Source: Mycolicibacterium malmesburyense
GTDB lineage: Bacteria; Actinomycetota; Actinomycetes; Mycobacteriales; Mycobacteriaceae
Reading direction: 5' to 3'
DNA length: 64,000 nt
Assembly: GCF_001050015.1 (NCBI RefSeq)
Contig: NZ_CVTB01000133.1
Coordinates: 9,724-73,723, forward strand
Positions 8,414 through 16,422 of the stretch are shown one piece after another. Every line of letters begins with the position of its first letter. The stretch's first letter is position 1. The position numbers and the translations under genes were made by a program. A model generated the notes under the pieces. It had not been told where the DNA came from. It searched no databases and saw only the letters and a program-made list of their open reading frames with translations.

Positions 8414-9606
8414 GCCGGGACCTTTTGGAGGCCCAGTTGTTCGATGGCGTTGCCGCCCATGATCTTTGCCTTAGCGGTCTCCGACAAACCCTCCAGTCGG
8501 TCGACGAAGCTCAGCGGATCGCCGATGCCCTCGGGGTGTGGGAAGTCCGAGCCGAACATCACGTGGTCCTCACCCATGATCTCGACGATCCCCTTGATGT
8601 CGTCCTCGAGGAACGGGTGAATGTAGACGTTGCGCTTGAACACCTCGACGGGATGCTCGTCGAACTCCTTGGGCATCGTCCGATAGGCCTTGTCCAACAG
8701 GCGCAGAAGGTTTCGCACCCAGCCGCTGCCGTTCTCTACCACGAGGACCTTCAGGTCGGGGAAGCGCGAGAGCGCGCCGTGGCAGATCAGCGCGGCCAGG
8801 GTGTCCTCCATCGCCCGGAAGCCCATCACCACCTCGCGCAGTGCGCTGGGTTTGAAGGAGAGGTACTCGTCGCCGCCCTCCCATTCCATGAGGTGCTTCT
8901 GGTAGCCGCTGTCTGCCGCGTGGAACGTCACGGGAATGCCGGCGTCGACTACCTCCTGCCAGAACGGGTCGTACTCCGGCAGGCCCATCGAGCGCGAACC
9001 CCCGAATCGGCTCGGCACCGGGGCAGGCCGCACGAGGAAGGTCTTCATCCCGCGCTCGAGGCACCAGCGGAACTCCTTGATGGCCTCGTCGACCAGCGGC
9101 AGGCAGATCACCGGCGTGGCGAAGATTCGGTCTTGATAGTTGAAGGTCCAGTGTTCGTGCATCCACTCGTTGAGCGCGTGGATGATCGCATGGGTCAGGA
9201 CGACGTCGTCGGTGGTGCGTTCCTCGATGAGGCTGGCCAGCGTGGGGTACATGACGCACTGGTCGATGCCGAGTTCGTCCATCAGCTCCAGCCGGGGTGC
9301 GGGCGCCTGAAAGGCCGGGATGACTTCCATTGGCTCCCCGACGAACTCGCGGAAGTTCAGCCCCTCGGGGTTGTTGCCGAGGAAGTAGTCCTCCGCGCTG
9401 CCCGGGCGGGCGACGCGTTCGAATGTGGGGTTGGGGATCATGTGGCTGATGTGGTCCTTGACGACCAACTTGGGCCGCCCGTTGACCTCGACGTAGCCGA
9501 CCTTGCCGCGGTGCTGCTTCGGCAGATACTTGGTGAGCGCGTCGGTCGTCTCGTACATGTGGTTGTCGATGTCGAAGACCGGGTACGGCAGGGACCGGGT
9601 AGGCAT
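8410..9606 (-). CDS. amidohydrolase_2 family metal-dependent hydrolase
   Basis: A 398-residue TIM-barrel amidohydrolase of the ACMSD/gamma-resorcylate decarboxylase superfamily. Metal-ligand motifs are visible: DIDNHMYE near the N terminus, VTFHAADSG in the middle and FGSDFPHPEG near the C terminus. These enzymes hydrolyse or decarboxylate, often on ring compounds; the substrate here is unknown. The ATG at 9606 has AGGAGG ten bases upstream and beats the longer frame to 9642. The window encodes three more members (13040, 17963, 39319), and the closest in sequence appears to be 17963. A GAGAA-type palindrome lies about 45 bp upstream. Confidence 0.88.
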   Translation of the reverse strand: MPTRSLPYPVFDIDNHMYETTDALTKYLPKQHRGKVGYVEVNGRPKLVVKDHISHMIPNPTFERVARPGSAEDYFLGNNPEGLNFREFVGEPMEVIPAFQAPAPRLELMDELGIDQCVMYPTLASLIEERTTDDVVLTHAIIHALNEWMHEHWTFNYQDRIFATPVICLPLVDEAIKEFRWCLERGMKTFLVRPAPVPSRFGGSRSMGLPEYDPFWQEVVDAGIPVTFHAADSGYQKHLMEWEGGDEYLSFKPSALREVVMGFRAMEDTLAALICHGALSRFPDLKVLVVENGSGWVRNLLRLLDKAYRTMPKEFDEHPVEVFKRNVYIHPFLEDDIKGIVEIMGEDHVMFGSDFPHPEGIGDPLSFVDRLEGLSETAKAKIMGGNAIEQLGLQKVPA

Positions 9607-9650
9607 GTGGGCCGACCTCCTAAGAGCAGCGGATATGATCATTTACGGCT

Positions 9651-9671
9651 GGTGAGAACGACGTTATCACC
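9651..9671. promoter_or_regulatory. 21-bp near-palindrome upstream of amidohydrolase
   Basis: The sequence GGTGAGAAC-GAC-GTTATCACC is symmetric except for one arm pair and the centre base. It contains GAGAA and TTATC five bases apart and an AAC-N3-GTT core. It sits in the 90-bp gap upstream of the amidohydrolase start at 9606. I interpret it as a repressor site related to those at 10330, 13006, 19195 and 44739. Confidence 0.5.
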
Positions 9672-9696
9672 ATGCGTTGGCGACATCCATATGGGC

Positions 9697-10329
9697 TCAG
9701 GTGCCGATTTCCTTCCAGGCTTGGACGACGTCGTCCGTCGTCGTCACCGTCGCGAGCAGCGCCAATGAGTTGTCGATGACCGACTCCGCGTACTCCCGCG
9801 GATACCCGCTCACCGCGTCGCGCGGCAGCACGAACTGGTAACTGCGATTGACGGCGTCCATGACGAAGTTCGGGATCGCGATGTTGACTGAAACACCAAC
9901 ACCCACAATGGTTTTGATGTTCAGATTCCGAAGGACCGAGTCGAGATCCGTCCCGGTCATGGGCCCGACGCCATGCAGGCGGGTGAGGACGATGTCGCTA
10001 GGGGCCTGATTCAGTTCCGGCAGTACCGAGGCGCCCGGACTTCCGGGCGTCAGGTCCGCGGCGAAGGACTTCCCCGCCATGAACAGCCTGGCGTTGGTGT
10101 TCGAACCGCGGTTGTCGGGGCGCTTCTGGATCAGGCAGTGCACCACTGTCACCCCCGCCGCTCGCGCCGCATCGAGCAGTCGCGCGATGTTCGGGATCGC
10201 CTCGCGGCGTGCCTCTTCTGCCAGCATCGGTAGACCGGCTTGCGGGCCGATCACTCCGCCCTGGCACTCCTGGGTGACCAGCGCGGTCGTGGCGGGATTG
10301 AGGAGGTCGTGCAGGCGTGGTTGCGGCAT
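9697..10329 (-). CDS. isochorismatase-fold protein with degenerate active site
   Basis: A 210-residue protein with the isochorismatase/cysteine-hydrolase fold: ALVTQECQ at the first strand, a GTDLD motif after the second, and VGVSVNIAIPNFVMDA where the nucleophile elbow should be. The family triad Asp-Lys-Cys appears replaced: Glu21 for Asp, Thr116 for Lys and Ala151 for Cys. It may therefore not be a hydrolase at all, or may use different chemistry. The ATG at 10329 directly abuts a GAGAA-N6-TTATC palindrome. It is divergent from the SnoaL-like gene. The alignment of the three residues is by eye. Confidence 0.75.
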   Translation of the reverse strand: MPQPRLHDLLNPATTALVTQECQGGVIGPQAGLPMLAEEARREAIPNIARLLDAARAAGVTVVHCLIQKRPDNRGSNTNARLFMAGKSFAADLTPGSPGASVLPELNQAPSDIVLTRLHGVGPMTGTDLDSVLRNLNIKTIVGVGVSVNIAIPNFVMDAVNRSYQFVLPRDAVSGYPREYAESVIDNSLALLATVTTTDDVVQAWKEIGT

Positions 10330-10345
10330 GAGAACACACGTTATC
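10330..10345. promoter_or_regulatory. GAGAA-N6-TTATC palindrome between divergent genes
   Basis: GAGAA and TTATC arms six bases apart, inside a longer imperfect symmetry (GCA...TGC flanks). It directly precedes the start of the isochorismatase-fold gene and is 35 bp upstream of the SnoaL-like gene. It differs by one base from the GAGAA-N6-TTCTC element seen elsewhere in this window. An operator role is inferred. Confidence 0.45.
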
Positions 10346-10380
10346 GTGCAGCGGCAACTTGTGTTTACATCGGAGGCAAA

Positions 10381-10818
10381 ATGGACAGCTGGGAGCTCGA
10401 AGTCCGAGAGTCGGTTCGGCAGACGATATCCGACTACACCGCGGCCACGGATCGGTTCGATCTCCGTGCGCTGGCGCAGTGCTTCGAACCCGACGGCGTC
10501 CTCGAGGTCAGCGGTGGTGACGAGCCGCTGAAAGGGCCAGGGGCGATCGAAGCGGGTCTGGGTGCCGTCATGGCCGGGGAGCCGGATACCGCGCGGCCAG
10601 CGGTGTCACACGTCCGCCACCACGTATCGAGTATCCGGTTCGGGCAGGTGTCGCGCGATCGCGTCGAGGTGAGCAGCTATTTCGCCGTGCACACCGACAT
10701 CGGGCTCGACCACTGGGGCCGGTACCGGGACGTCCTGGTACCCCGCGACGACCGATGGCTGTTCGCGCACAGGCGCATCAGTGTCGACGGCTTCGCAACG
10801 GGCAGCCTTATGCGATGA
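10381..10818 (+). CDS. SnoaL-like / NTF2-fold small protein
   Basis: A 145-residue protein of the SnoaL-like cone-shaped NTF2 fold: an N-terminal helix (VRQTISDYTAATDRFD), then ALAQCFEPDGVLEV, and a C-terminal WLFAHRRISVDGF strand. Such proteins act as small isomerases, cyclases, hydratases or binding partners in ring metabolism. The ATG at 10381 follows GGAGG with ideal spacing; the frame extending to 10240 would cross the divergent promoter. The 3' end overlaps the converging F420-dependent gene by 11 bases. The substrate is unknown. Confidence 0.8.
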   Translation: MDSWELEVRESVRQTISDYTAATDRFDLRALAQCFEPDGVLEVSGGDEPLKGPGAIEAGLGAVMAGEPDTARPAVSHVRHHVSSIRFGQVSRDRVEVSSYFAVHTDIGLDHWGRYRDVLVPRDDRWLFAHRRISVDGFATGSLMR

Positions 10819-11704
10819 ACTCCCTGGCGAACGCCCGCGCTTGATCGATCACCTCGGCGCGGTCGGCGCCCTGAGGGGCGATGGTCAACCATGTCACGCC
10901 CATGGCTTCGAGCCTCGCGATGGTGGCGTGTCGTTCGTCGGCGGACTTGCTGTCGTCGAGCAGGTTCCCCGCCGAGAAACAGATGTCCAGCGGCTCGGTT
11001 CGCCCCACTTCAGCAGCGTATTTCTTGGCCCACACGATCGCGGCCTCGAGGTCCTCGAGGGAGGAGATCTCCGCGGTTCGTGACGCCGCCGCGTAGCCGA
11101 AGGTGTTGAACGGCGCCCACCCCTGGGCGCGCGACACCGCGCGACGCACAGCGGGCTTGCTGTTGCCCCCCACCCAGATGGGCGGCGCCGCAGGCACCGG
11201 TCGCAGACGCACCCCGCGCGCGGCGAACGACGACCCTTCGTAGGCGACGTCATCTCCGGTCATCACCCGGCTCAGGACGTCGAGCGCCTCGTCCAGCAGC
11301 GCACCCCGAGCGTCGAAATCGATTCCGAGCGCCTTGAACTCCGGTTTCAGATAGCCGGCGGCCGTGCCGAGGATGAGGCGGCCGCCGGACAGGACGGCGA
11401 GGCTCTGAATCGACTTCGCGCCCAGGAAGGGGTTGCGATAGGCGGCGATGTAGACATTGGTCAGCAGCTTCACGTCGGTGGTGGCCGCTGCGGCGAACGA
11501 AAGCGCGACGAACGGATCAAGGGCGTGGTGGCCGCCGTGGTCGAGCCACTTGGCATCGGGAGCCGGGTGGTCGGTGACGTGCACAGCGGCGAATCCGCTG
11601 GACTCGGCGGCGCGCGCTATCTCGGCGATCGCTTCGGCAGTGACGAACTCCGATGCTTCCTCCACCCGCTGAGTGGGGATTTCGAGCGAATATGAAACGG
11701 TCAC
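10808..11704 (-). CDS. F420-dependent LLM-class oxidoreductase
   Basis: A 298-residue luciferase-like monooxygenase-fold protein. It has the N-terminal barrel strand, a VTDHPAPD loop, LSGGRLILGTAAGY and PPIWVGGNSKPAVRRA, all typical of the F420-binding LLM group common in mycobacteria. It probably uses reduced or oxidised F420 rather than FMN for hydride transfer to or from a hydroxyl, ketone or enone. The GTG at 11704 overlaps the stop of the FadE gene upstream, which indicates one operon. Which carbon of the pathway it acts on is not known. Confidence 0.85.
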   Translation of the reverse strand: MTVSYSLEIPTQRVEEASEFVTAEAIAEIARAAESSGFAAVHVTDHPAPDAKWLDHGGHHALDPFVALSFAAAATTDVKLLTNVYIAAYRNPFLGAKSIQSLAVLSGGRLILGTAAGYLKPEFKALGIDFDARGALLDEALDVLSRVMTGDDVAYEGSSFAARGVRLRPVPAAPPIWVGGNSKPAVRRAVSRAQGWAPFNTFGYAAASRTAEISSLEDLEAAIVWAKKYAAEVGRTEPLDICFSAGNLLDDSKSADERHATIARLEAMGVTWLTIAPQGADRAEVIDQARAFAREFIA

Positions 11705-12837
11705 GGTTGTCCTTCCGGCTGGTGGCTTGATGATGTGACGAGGTCTGCCAGGCGTTGTGCGTGGTAGTCGGGGGTGCCGAAGATCAGTTGGGTGGCTTTC
11801 GCGCGACGGACGTAGAGGTGTGCGTCGTGCTCCCAGGTGAATCCGATTCCGCCGTGGATCCGCATGTTGTCCAGCGCCGCCTGAAGAAACGCCTCCGAAC
11901 AGGACATCTTGGCCACCGAAGCCGCCACCGCCCGGTCCTCACCGTCGGGCAGTCCGGCGGCGTGTCGCACGGCCGATCGCGCCCCCTCGACCTGCACGAG
12001 CATGTCCGCGCAGCGATGTTTGACGGCCTGGAAGCTGCCGATGGCACGGCCGAATTGGATGCGTTCTTTCGCATAGCCCACGGCCATGTCCAGGCATCGC
12101 TGCGCCCCTCCGAGCTGTTCGGCGGCCAGCGCGATGACCGCGACTCGGTGTGCGCGCTCGAGGGCGGGCGCGGCGGCGCCGTCGGTCCCGATGAGCCGCG
12201 CGGGGACGGCTTCGAAGTCCAGCTTCGCGATCTTGCGCGTCCGGTCGAGCGTCGCCAACGGTTCGCGGCTGAGGCCGTCGGCGTCTCCGTCCACCGCGAA
12301 AAGCGATGCACCTGCAGCTGTATTCGCCGCTACCAGAACGGTATTGGCCGTATGGCCGTCGATGACGAGTGCGGCGTTCCCGTGGAGCCGATAAGAGGGA
12401 CCGTCGCTGTGCGCCGACAGCGTCACGGCGTCGGGGTCCCATGGATCGAGGCTCCCGTTGAAGATCACGGTGGCGGTCCCCGACCCGTCGACGAGCGCGG
12501 GTAGGTAGTCCCGCATCGCGGCCGTGTCACCGCTGGCGAGCAGCGTGGGGATCGCGAGCGCCACGGTGGAGAAGAACGGGGCGCATACCAGGGCCGCGCC
12601 CATCTCTTCGAAGACGACCGTGAGTTCGGGCACGCCCGCGCCCGCACCCCCGAACTCCTCGGGCACGGCGATCGCGGCCAGGCCGAGGTCGGCGGTCAAC
12701 TCGTGCCAAACCCGCTCGTCATAGCCGGGCACAGAATCCATCGCGGTTCGCACGGCGCTGCTCGGCGACCTGGCAGTGAGGAAATCGCGGACTGCTCGGC
12801 GCAGGTCGCGGTGATCCTCCGCCTCAGCAGTGGACAT
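11701..12837 (-). CDS. acyl-CoA dehydrogenase, beta-subunit-like (FadE)
   Basis: A 378-residue acyl-CoA dehydrogenase with a divergent middle domain: the usual SEPGAGSD flavin motif is missing, while the C-terminal domain is well kept (YAKERIQFGRAIGSFQAVKHRCADM and IHGGIGFTWEHD). This pattern fits the non-catalytic or half-catalytic subunit of alpha2-beta2 FadE enzymes. The ATG at 12837 follows GGGAGG. A 19-codon open frame with its own ribosome site overlaps the start. It is divergent from the amidohydrolase operon at 13040, whose FadE pair might interact with it. Confidence 0.88.
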   Translation of the reverse strand: MSTAEAEDHRDLRRAVRDFLTARSPSSAVRTAMDSVPGYDERVWHELTADLGLAAIAVPEEFGGAGAGVPELTVVFEEMGAALVCAPFFSTVALAIPTLLASGDTAAMRDYLPALVDGSGTATVIFNGSLDPWDPDAVTLSAHSDGPSYRLHGNAALVIDGHTANTVLVAANTAAGASLFAVDGDADGLSREPLATLDRTRKIAKLDFEAVPARLIGTDGAAAPALERAHRVAVIALAAEQLGGAQRCLDMAVGYAKERIQFGRAIGSFQAVKHRCADMLVQVEGARSAVRHAAGLPDGEDRAVAASVAKMSCSEAFLQAALDNMRIHGGIGFTWEHDAHLYVRRAKATQLIFGTPDYHAQRLADLVTSSSHQPEGQP

Positions 12838-12883
12838 ACCGACCTCCCACTGCGACGACGGCGAATACCGTTGCTGCAGTCAT
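12824..12883 (-). CDS. possible 19-residue leader peptide overlapping the FadE start
   Basis: An ATG at 12883 preceded by GGAAGGAAAAC opens a 19-codon frame (MTAATVFAVVAVGGRYVHC) that ends at a TGA inside the first codons of the FadE gene starting at 12837. The overlap of 14 bases would allow translational coupling. The peptide itself is unlikely to have an enzymatic role. It may simply be a chance frame behind a purine-rich stretch. Confidence 0.3.
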   Translation of the reverse strand: MTAATVFAVVAVGGRYVHC

Positions 12884-13005
12884 GTTTTCCTTCCGCACTG
12901 GCGCGGTGACCGTCGCCGCGGCGATGGGTCCGACGGAGGCGGTACTCGTTCGAGACAACCCCGGATAGGCATTACCGATCGAGGATAGTATCTTTTCCTG
13001 AAAGG

Positions 13006-13021
13006 GAGAATAAGCATTCTC
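13006..13021. promoter_or_regulatory. GAGAA-N6-TTCTC palindrome
   Basis: An exact 5+6+5 inverted repeat (spacer TAAGCA) 19 bp upstream of the amidohydrolase GTG at 13040, in the 202-bp region dividing it from the divergent FadE. A smaller GATAGTATC palindrome lies at 12984-12992. The same element occurs at 19195 and 44740. A transcriptional operator is inferred from position and recurrence. Confidence 0.55.
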
Positions 13022-13039
13022 GCACGAAGGAGCGGCGCG

Positions 13040-14233
13040 GTGACGACCATTGACTACGGCATTTTCGACTGCGACACGCACTGCTATGAGACGCGCGACG
13101 CCTTCACCCGGTACCTACCCGAGGAGTTCAAGGACCGGGCCATCACGACGGTGCGGGGCGCTGACGGTGTGGAGGTGATTCTCGCCGGTCACCGCGTCGC
13201 GACTTTCAACAGCGAAGGCGGCCTCGGCCTGGACGTGGCCTATCGCCCCGGTTCGCTGAAGGAGATGCTGCGCCAGATGGGGTCGGGCAACCCCGAGGAG
13301 TCCTATGAGCCGCAGCCCATGCAGCCGGAATACATCGAACGTTCCGCGCGGCTTGCTGTGATGGCCAAACAGAACGTCGAGCGCATGGTGATCTATCCGA
13401 GCGGAATGGCGCTGGCCGCCGAACACTACGTCGACGACACAGCGGCGCTGTACGCGAACCTGCGGTCGTTCAACCGCTGGATCGACGACGAGTGGGGCTT
13501 CGACTTCGAGGGCCGCATCTACGCGACCGCACTGTTGTCGCTGCGCGACCTCGATTCGGCGATCGCCGAGACCGAAGCGATCATCGCGGAGGGCGCGAAG
13601 TTCGTGATGCTGCCGACCGGACCCGCCTATGGGCGGTCGCCGGGCGATCCGTATTTCGACCCGGTGTACGCCCGGCTGCAGGAGGCCGGCTGCGTGCTCG
13701 TGTACCACATCATGCCGTTCTGGTACTTCAACGCGATCTCGCCTGCCTGGGGGCACAACCCCGACCCGGCGTCCTGGCACATGTCGGCATGGCAGTGGAT
13801 GAACATCTACGGTCAGCGGCCGATCGAGGACACGCTCTCGGCGTTGATCTTCGACAACCTCTTCGGCCGCTTCCCGAAACTCAACGTGTTGGTCGCCGAG
13901 CACGGCGCCGAGTGGGTGCCGTTCTTCCTCAAGCACATGGACAAGAGCCGCGGCATGGGCCGCAACGGCCCGTGGATCGGAGGCAAGCTGACCGAGCGGC
14001 CGTCGAACATCTTCCGGCAACACGTCCGCGTTGTGCCATACCCCGAGGACGACATCCCGGGCATCGTCACCAGCCTGGGTTACGACGACGTGCTGGTGAT
14101 GGGCTCGGACTTCCCGCACGCCGAGGGGCTGGCCGAACCGGCGGACTTCCTCAAACTCCTCGACCCGCTCGACGACGCGGCGAAGCGACGCATCATGCGC
14201 GACAACGCCGAACAGCTGCTGCTGCGGAGCTGA
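13040..14233 (+). CDS. amidohydrolase_2 family metal-dependent hydrolase
   Basis: A 397-residue TIM-barrel amidohydrolase. Motifs: FDCDTHCYE at residues about 8-16, LVYHIMPFW near 220, and MGSDFPHAEG near 355; the N-terminal D-x-H, the middle His and the C-terminal Asp are the expected metal and catalytic ligands. It starts at GTG 13040 behind AAGGAG. It heads a plus-strand operon with a beta-like FadE, an alpha-like FadE and an acyl-CoA ligase, so it probably acts on a CoA-linked or free intermediate of the same pathway. The hydrolase versus decarboxylase question is open. Confidence 0.88.
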   Translation: MTTIDYGIFDCDTHCYETRDAFTRYLPEEFKDRAITTVRGADGVEVILAGHRVATFNSEGGLGLDVAYRPGSLKEMLRQMGSGNPEESYEPQPMQPEYIERSARLAVMAKQNVERMVIYPSGMALAAEHYVDDTAALYANLRSFNRWIDDEWGFDFEGRIYATALLSLRDLDSAIAETEAIIAEGAKFVMLPTGPAYGRSPGDPYFDPVYARLQEAGCVLVYHIMPFWYFNAISPAWGHNPDPASWHMSAWQWMNIYGQRPIEDTLSALIFDNLFGRFPKLNVLVAEHGAEWVPFFLKHMDKSRGMGRNGPWIGGKLTERPSNIFRQHVRVVPYPEDDIPGIVTSLGYDDVLVMGSDFPHAEGLAEPADFLKLLDPLDDAAKRRIMRDNAEQLLLRS

Positions 14234-14239
14234 CCACCG

Positions 14240-15226
14240 GTGGGCACTGAGGGAGATGCCGCCCTCGACGATGCAGTCGATATCGAACTGGTACGTGGCG
14301 CGGCGCGAGACTTCCTGGCCGGGTGCGGAACGCACGACACTCTCAAAGACCTCGCGGCGATGGACTGGACGGGACTGCTGGTCGACGAGGATCTCGGGGG
14401 CAGCGGGTGGCGCCCCGTGGAGACGACGGTCATCGCCGAGGAACTCGGACGGGCGGGAAACTCGACGCACTGGCTCGGCAGCGTCCTCGCTGCTGCGGCG
14501 TTGAGTTCGGCGCCGCGCGAGGCGCGTGACCGGTGGTTGCCCGCCATGCTCGACGGGACCGGTGCGGCGGCCTGCGCCTTGGCCGCTGATGTCACGCGAG
14601 TGTCGGGCGCCGAGTCGGCGGATATCATTGTCACGTTCGGCGGCAACGGGATTCAGTTGTTCGAGGCGGCCAACACCCTGCCGCGGGAAGCCGACGAAGA
14701 GCTGTTGGACGTCAACCGGCCGGTGTGGCGTGTCGAACTCTCCGGAGCGCAGAACGTGCCCATCGGTGGACCCGAGCGAGCGGAGCAACTACTCGCACTG
14801 GCCAGGATCCTGCTGAGTGCGGATTCGCTCGGTGCGCTGTCGGCCACCTTCGAGCGGCTGGTCAGCTATCTCAAGGAACGAATCGCCTTCGGTGCGCCGA
14901 TCGCGAGTTTTCAAGCCGTACAACACCGTTTGGTTGAGTTGTTGGTGTTCGAGGCGAAGGCCCGCGCAGCTCTCACCAAGGCGGCCCGCGCGCTGTCCGC
15001 CGGAAGCACCACGAGCGATGCGGTCACACTGTCGGTCGTGGCGCATTCCTTCATCGCGGCGAACGCCACCGCGGCCGTCGATGAGTGCATGCAACTATCG
15101 GGTGGCATCGGATTCACCTGGGAATACCCGCTGCATCATGAGCTACGCCGAGTGTTCACGAATGCGTGCCTACTCGGCACGGCGCGCTCCAGTCGCGCCC
15201 TGTTCGCAGACAGGGCCGGCTGGTGA
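14240..15226 (+). CDS. acyl-CoA dehydrogenase, short beta-subunit-like (FadE)
   Basis: A 328-residue shortened acyl-CoA dehydrogenase. The N-terminal domain is reduced, the SEPGAGSD motif is absent, and the C-terminal helical domain is intact (LKERIAFGAPIASFQAVQHRLVELL and LSGGIGFTWEYPLHH). It starts at GTG 14240, six bases after the amidohydrolase stop, and its own stop overlaps the next FadE. A short member followed by a full one mirrors the two halves of fused proteins such as FadE6, so an alpha2-beta2 enzyme with the next gene is likely. Confidence 0.88.
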   Translation: MGTEGDAALDDAVDIELVRGAARDFLAGCGTHDTLKDLAAMDWTGLLVDEDLGGSGWRPVETTVIAEELGRAGNSTHWLGSVLAAAALSSAPREARDRWLPAMLDGTGAAACALAADVTRVSGAESADIIVTFGGNGIQLFEAANTLPREADEELLDVNRPVWRVELSGAQNVPIGGPERAEQLLALARILLSADSLGALSATFERLVSYLKERIAFGAPIASFQAVQHRLVELLVFEAKARAALTKAARALSAGSTTSDAVTLSVVAHSFIAANATAAVDECMQLSGGIGFTWEYPLHHELRRVFTNACLLGTARSSRALFADRAGW

Positions 15227-16422
15227 GCGCCGCGGGAACCCGGCCCACAGAGGCCGAGCTCACCGAGTTCCGAGACCGCGTCCGGGCACACATCGCCGAA
15301 CATGCACCACCGATCGAGGCCCGGGAGGGACACCGGGCGCCGGAGACCGGCGAGCAAGGGGCACTGCTGCGCACCTGGTTCGCCTCGCTGTTCGACGCGG
15401 GATTCGTCGGCGCGGACTGGCCCGTCGAATACGGCGGCCGCGCCGATCACCACCCACTGCACGATCGGATCGTCTCCGAGGAGATCCTGCGCGCCCGCGC
15501 TCCGCGCCCCGTCGATCAGGTCAACCTGGCGGCCCACGTGCTGCTGCATTTCGGATCCGATGAGCAGAAATCCGCTCTGCTGCCGCCGATCCGGAGCAGC
15601 GAGCACATCTGGTGCCAGCTGCTCAGCGAGCCCGATGCGGGCAGCGACATCGCCGCCGTGCGCTGTAAGGGTACGCAACGACCCGACGGGTCGTGGGTGA
15701 TCGACGGGCAGAAGACGTGGATCACCGACGGGCACTGGGCCGACATGGGCCTGGCGCTGATCCGCACCGACCCGGCGTCGTCGCGTCATCACGGGCTGTC
15801 CGCATTCATCGTGCCGTTGGCCTCACCGGGCATCGAGATCCGGCCGATCCGGACGATCAACGAGGCGATCGAGGTCAACGAGGTCTTCTTCGATGATGTG
15901 ACGATCCCTCCCGACAGCCTGATCGGGGAGACCGGCCAGGGTTGGTCGATCATCATGGCGGGCCTGGACTTCGAACGGTTCGGCATCGGCGGCAACGTCA
16001 TCCTGCTCGAACTTCTCATCGACGATCTGGTCACGGTGGCCCGTCACGGTCGCATCGACGACCTGCCGGCACTGCAACACGCCGACATCCGGCACCAGGT
16101 CGCGGAGTTGGCCGTCGAGGTCGAAGTCGCGAAGGCCTTCATCGACGACCATGTCGAACGCCTGGTGGCCGGCAACGAGCAGACGGGGGACGGTTCCATC
16201 GCCAAGCTCAGTTTCGCCGAGACGTATCACCGGGTTTCGGCCTACGGCGTACAGCTCTCGACGATGGTCTGCACCGTCGCCGCCGATCCGGATGTGGCGC
16301 TTGCCAAACAGCGTCTGAAAGAATGCTGGCTGTGGTCCCGTGCATACACCGTGTCCGGTGGCAGCTCTGAGATGATGCGCAACATCCTGGCCAAACGACG
16401 CCTCCTGCTACCGACTCACTGA
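15223..16422 (+). CDS. acyl-CoA dehydrogenase, catalytic alpha-like (FadE)
   Basis: A 399-residue full acyl-CoA dehydrogenase. The flavin motif LLSEPDAGSDIAAV, IDGQKTWITDGH and a C-terminal VSGGSSEMMRNIL are visible. The MCAD Glu position near the C terminus is Gly; the Glu in LDFERFGIG at about residue 250 is the probable base. I chose GTG at 15223 because it overlaps the preceding stop (GTGA); the upstream extension to 15166 would lie inside the neighbouring gene. It is the likely catalytic partner of the short FadE before it. Confidence 0.9.
   Translation: MSAAGTRPTEAELTEFRDRVRAHIAEHAPPIEAREGHRAPETGEQGALLRTWFASLFDAGFVGADWPVEYGGRADHHPLHDRIVSEEILRARAPRPVDQVNLAAHVLLHFGSDEQKSALLPPIRSSEHIWCQLLSEPDAGSDIAAVRCKGTQRPDGSWVIDGQKTWITDGHWADMGLALIRTDPASSRHHGLSAFIVPLASPGIEIRPIRTINEAIEVNEVFFDDVTIPPDSLIGETGQGWSIIMAGLDFERFGIGGNVILLELLIDDLVTVARHGRIDDLPALQHADIRHQVAELAVEVEVAKAFIDDHVERLVAGNEQTGDGSIAKLSFAETYHRVSAYGVQLSTMVCTVAADPDVALAKQRLKECWLWSRAYTVSGGSSEMMRNILAKRRLLLPTH

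Noticed and set aside
8425..9768. Open frame of 447 codons on the plus strand
   Set aside because: Antisense to an amidohydrolase with intact metal motifs.
13115..14788. Open frame of 557 codons on the minus strand
   Set aside because: Antisense to the amidohydrolase and short FadE; no recognisable motif.
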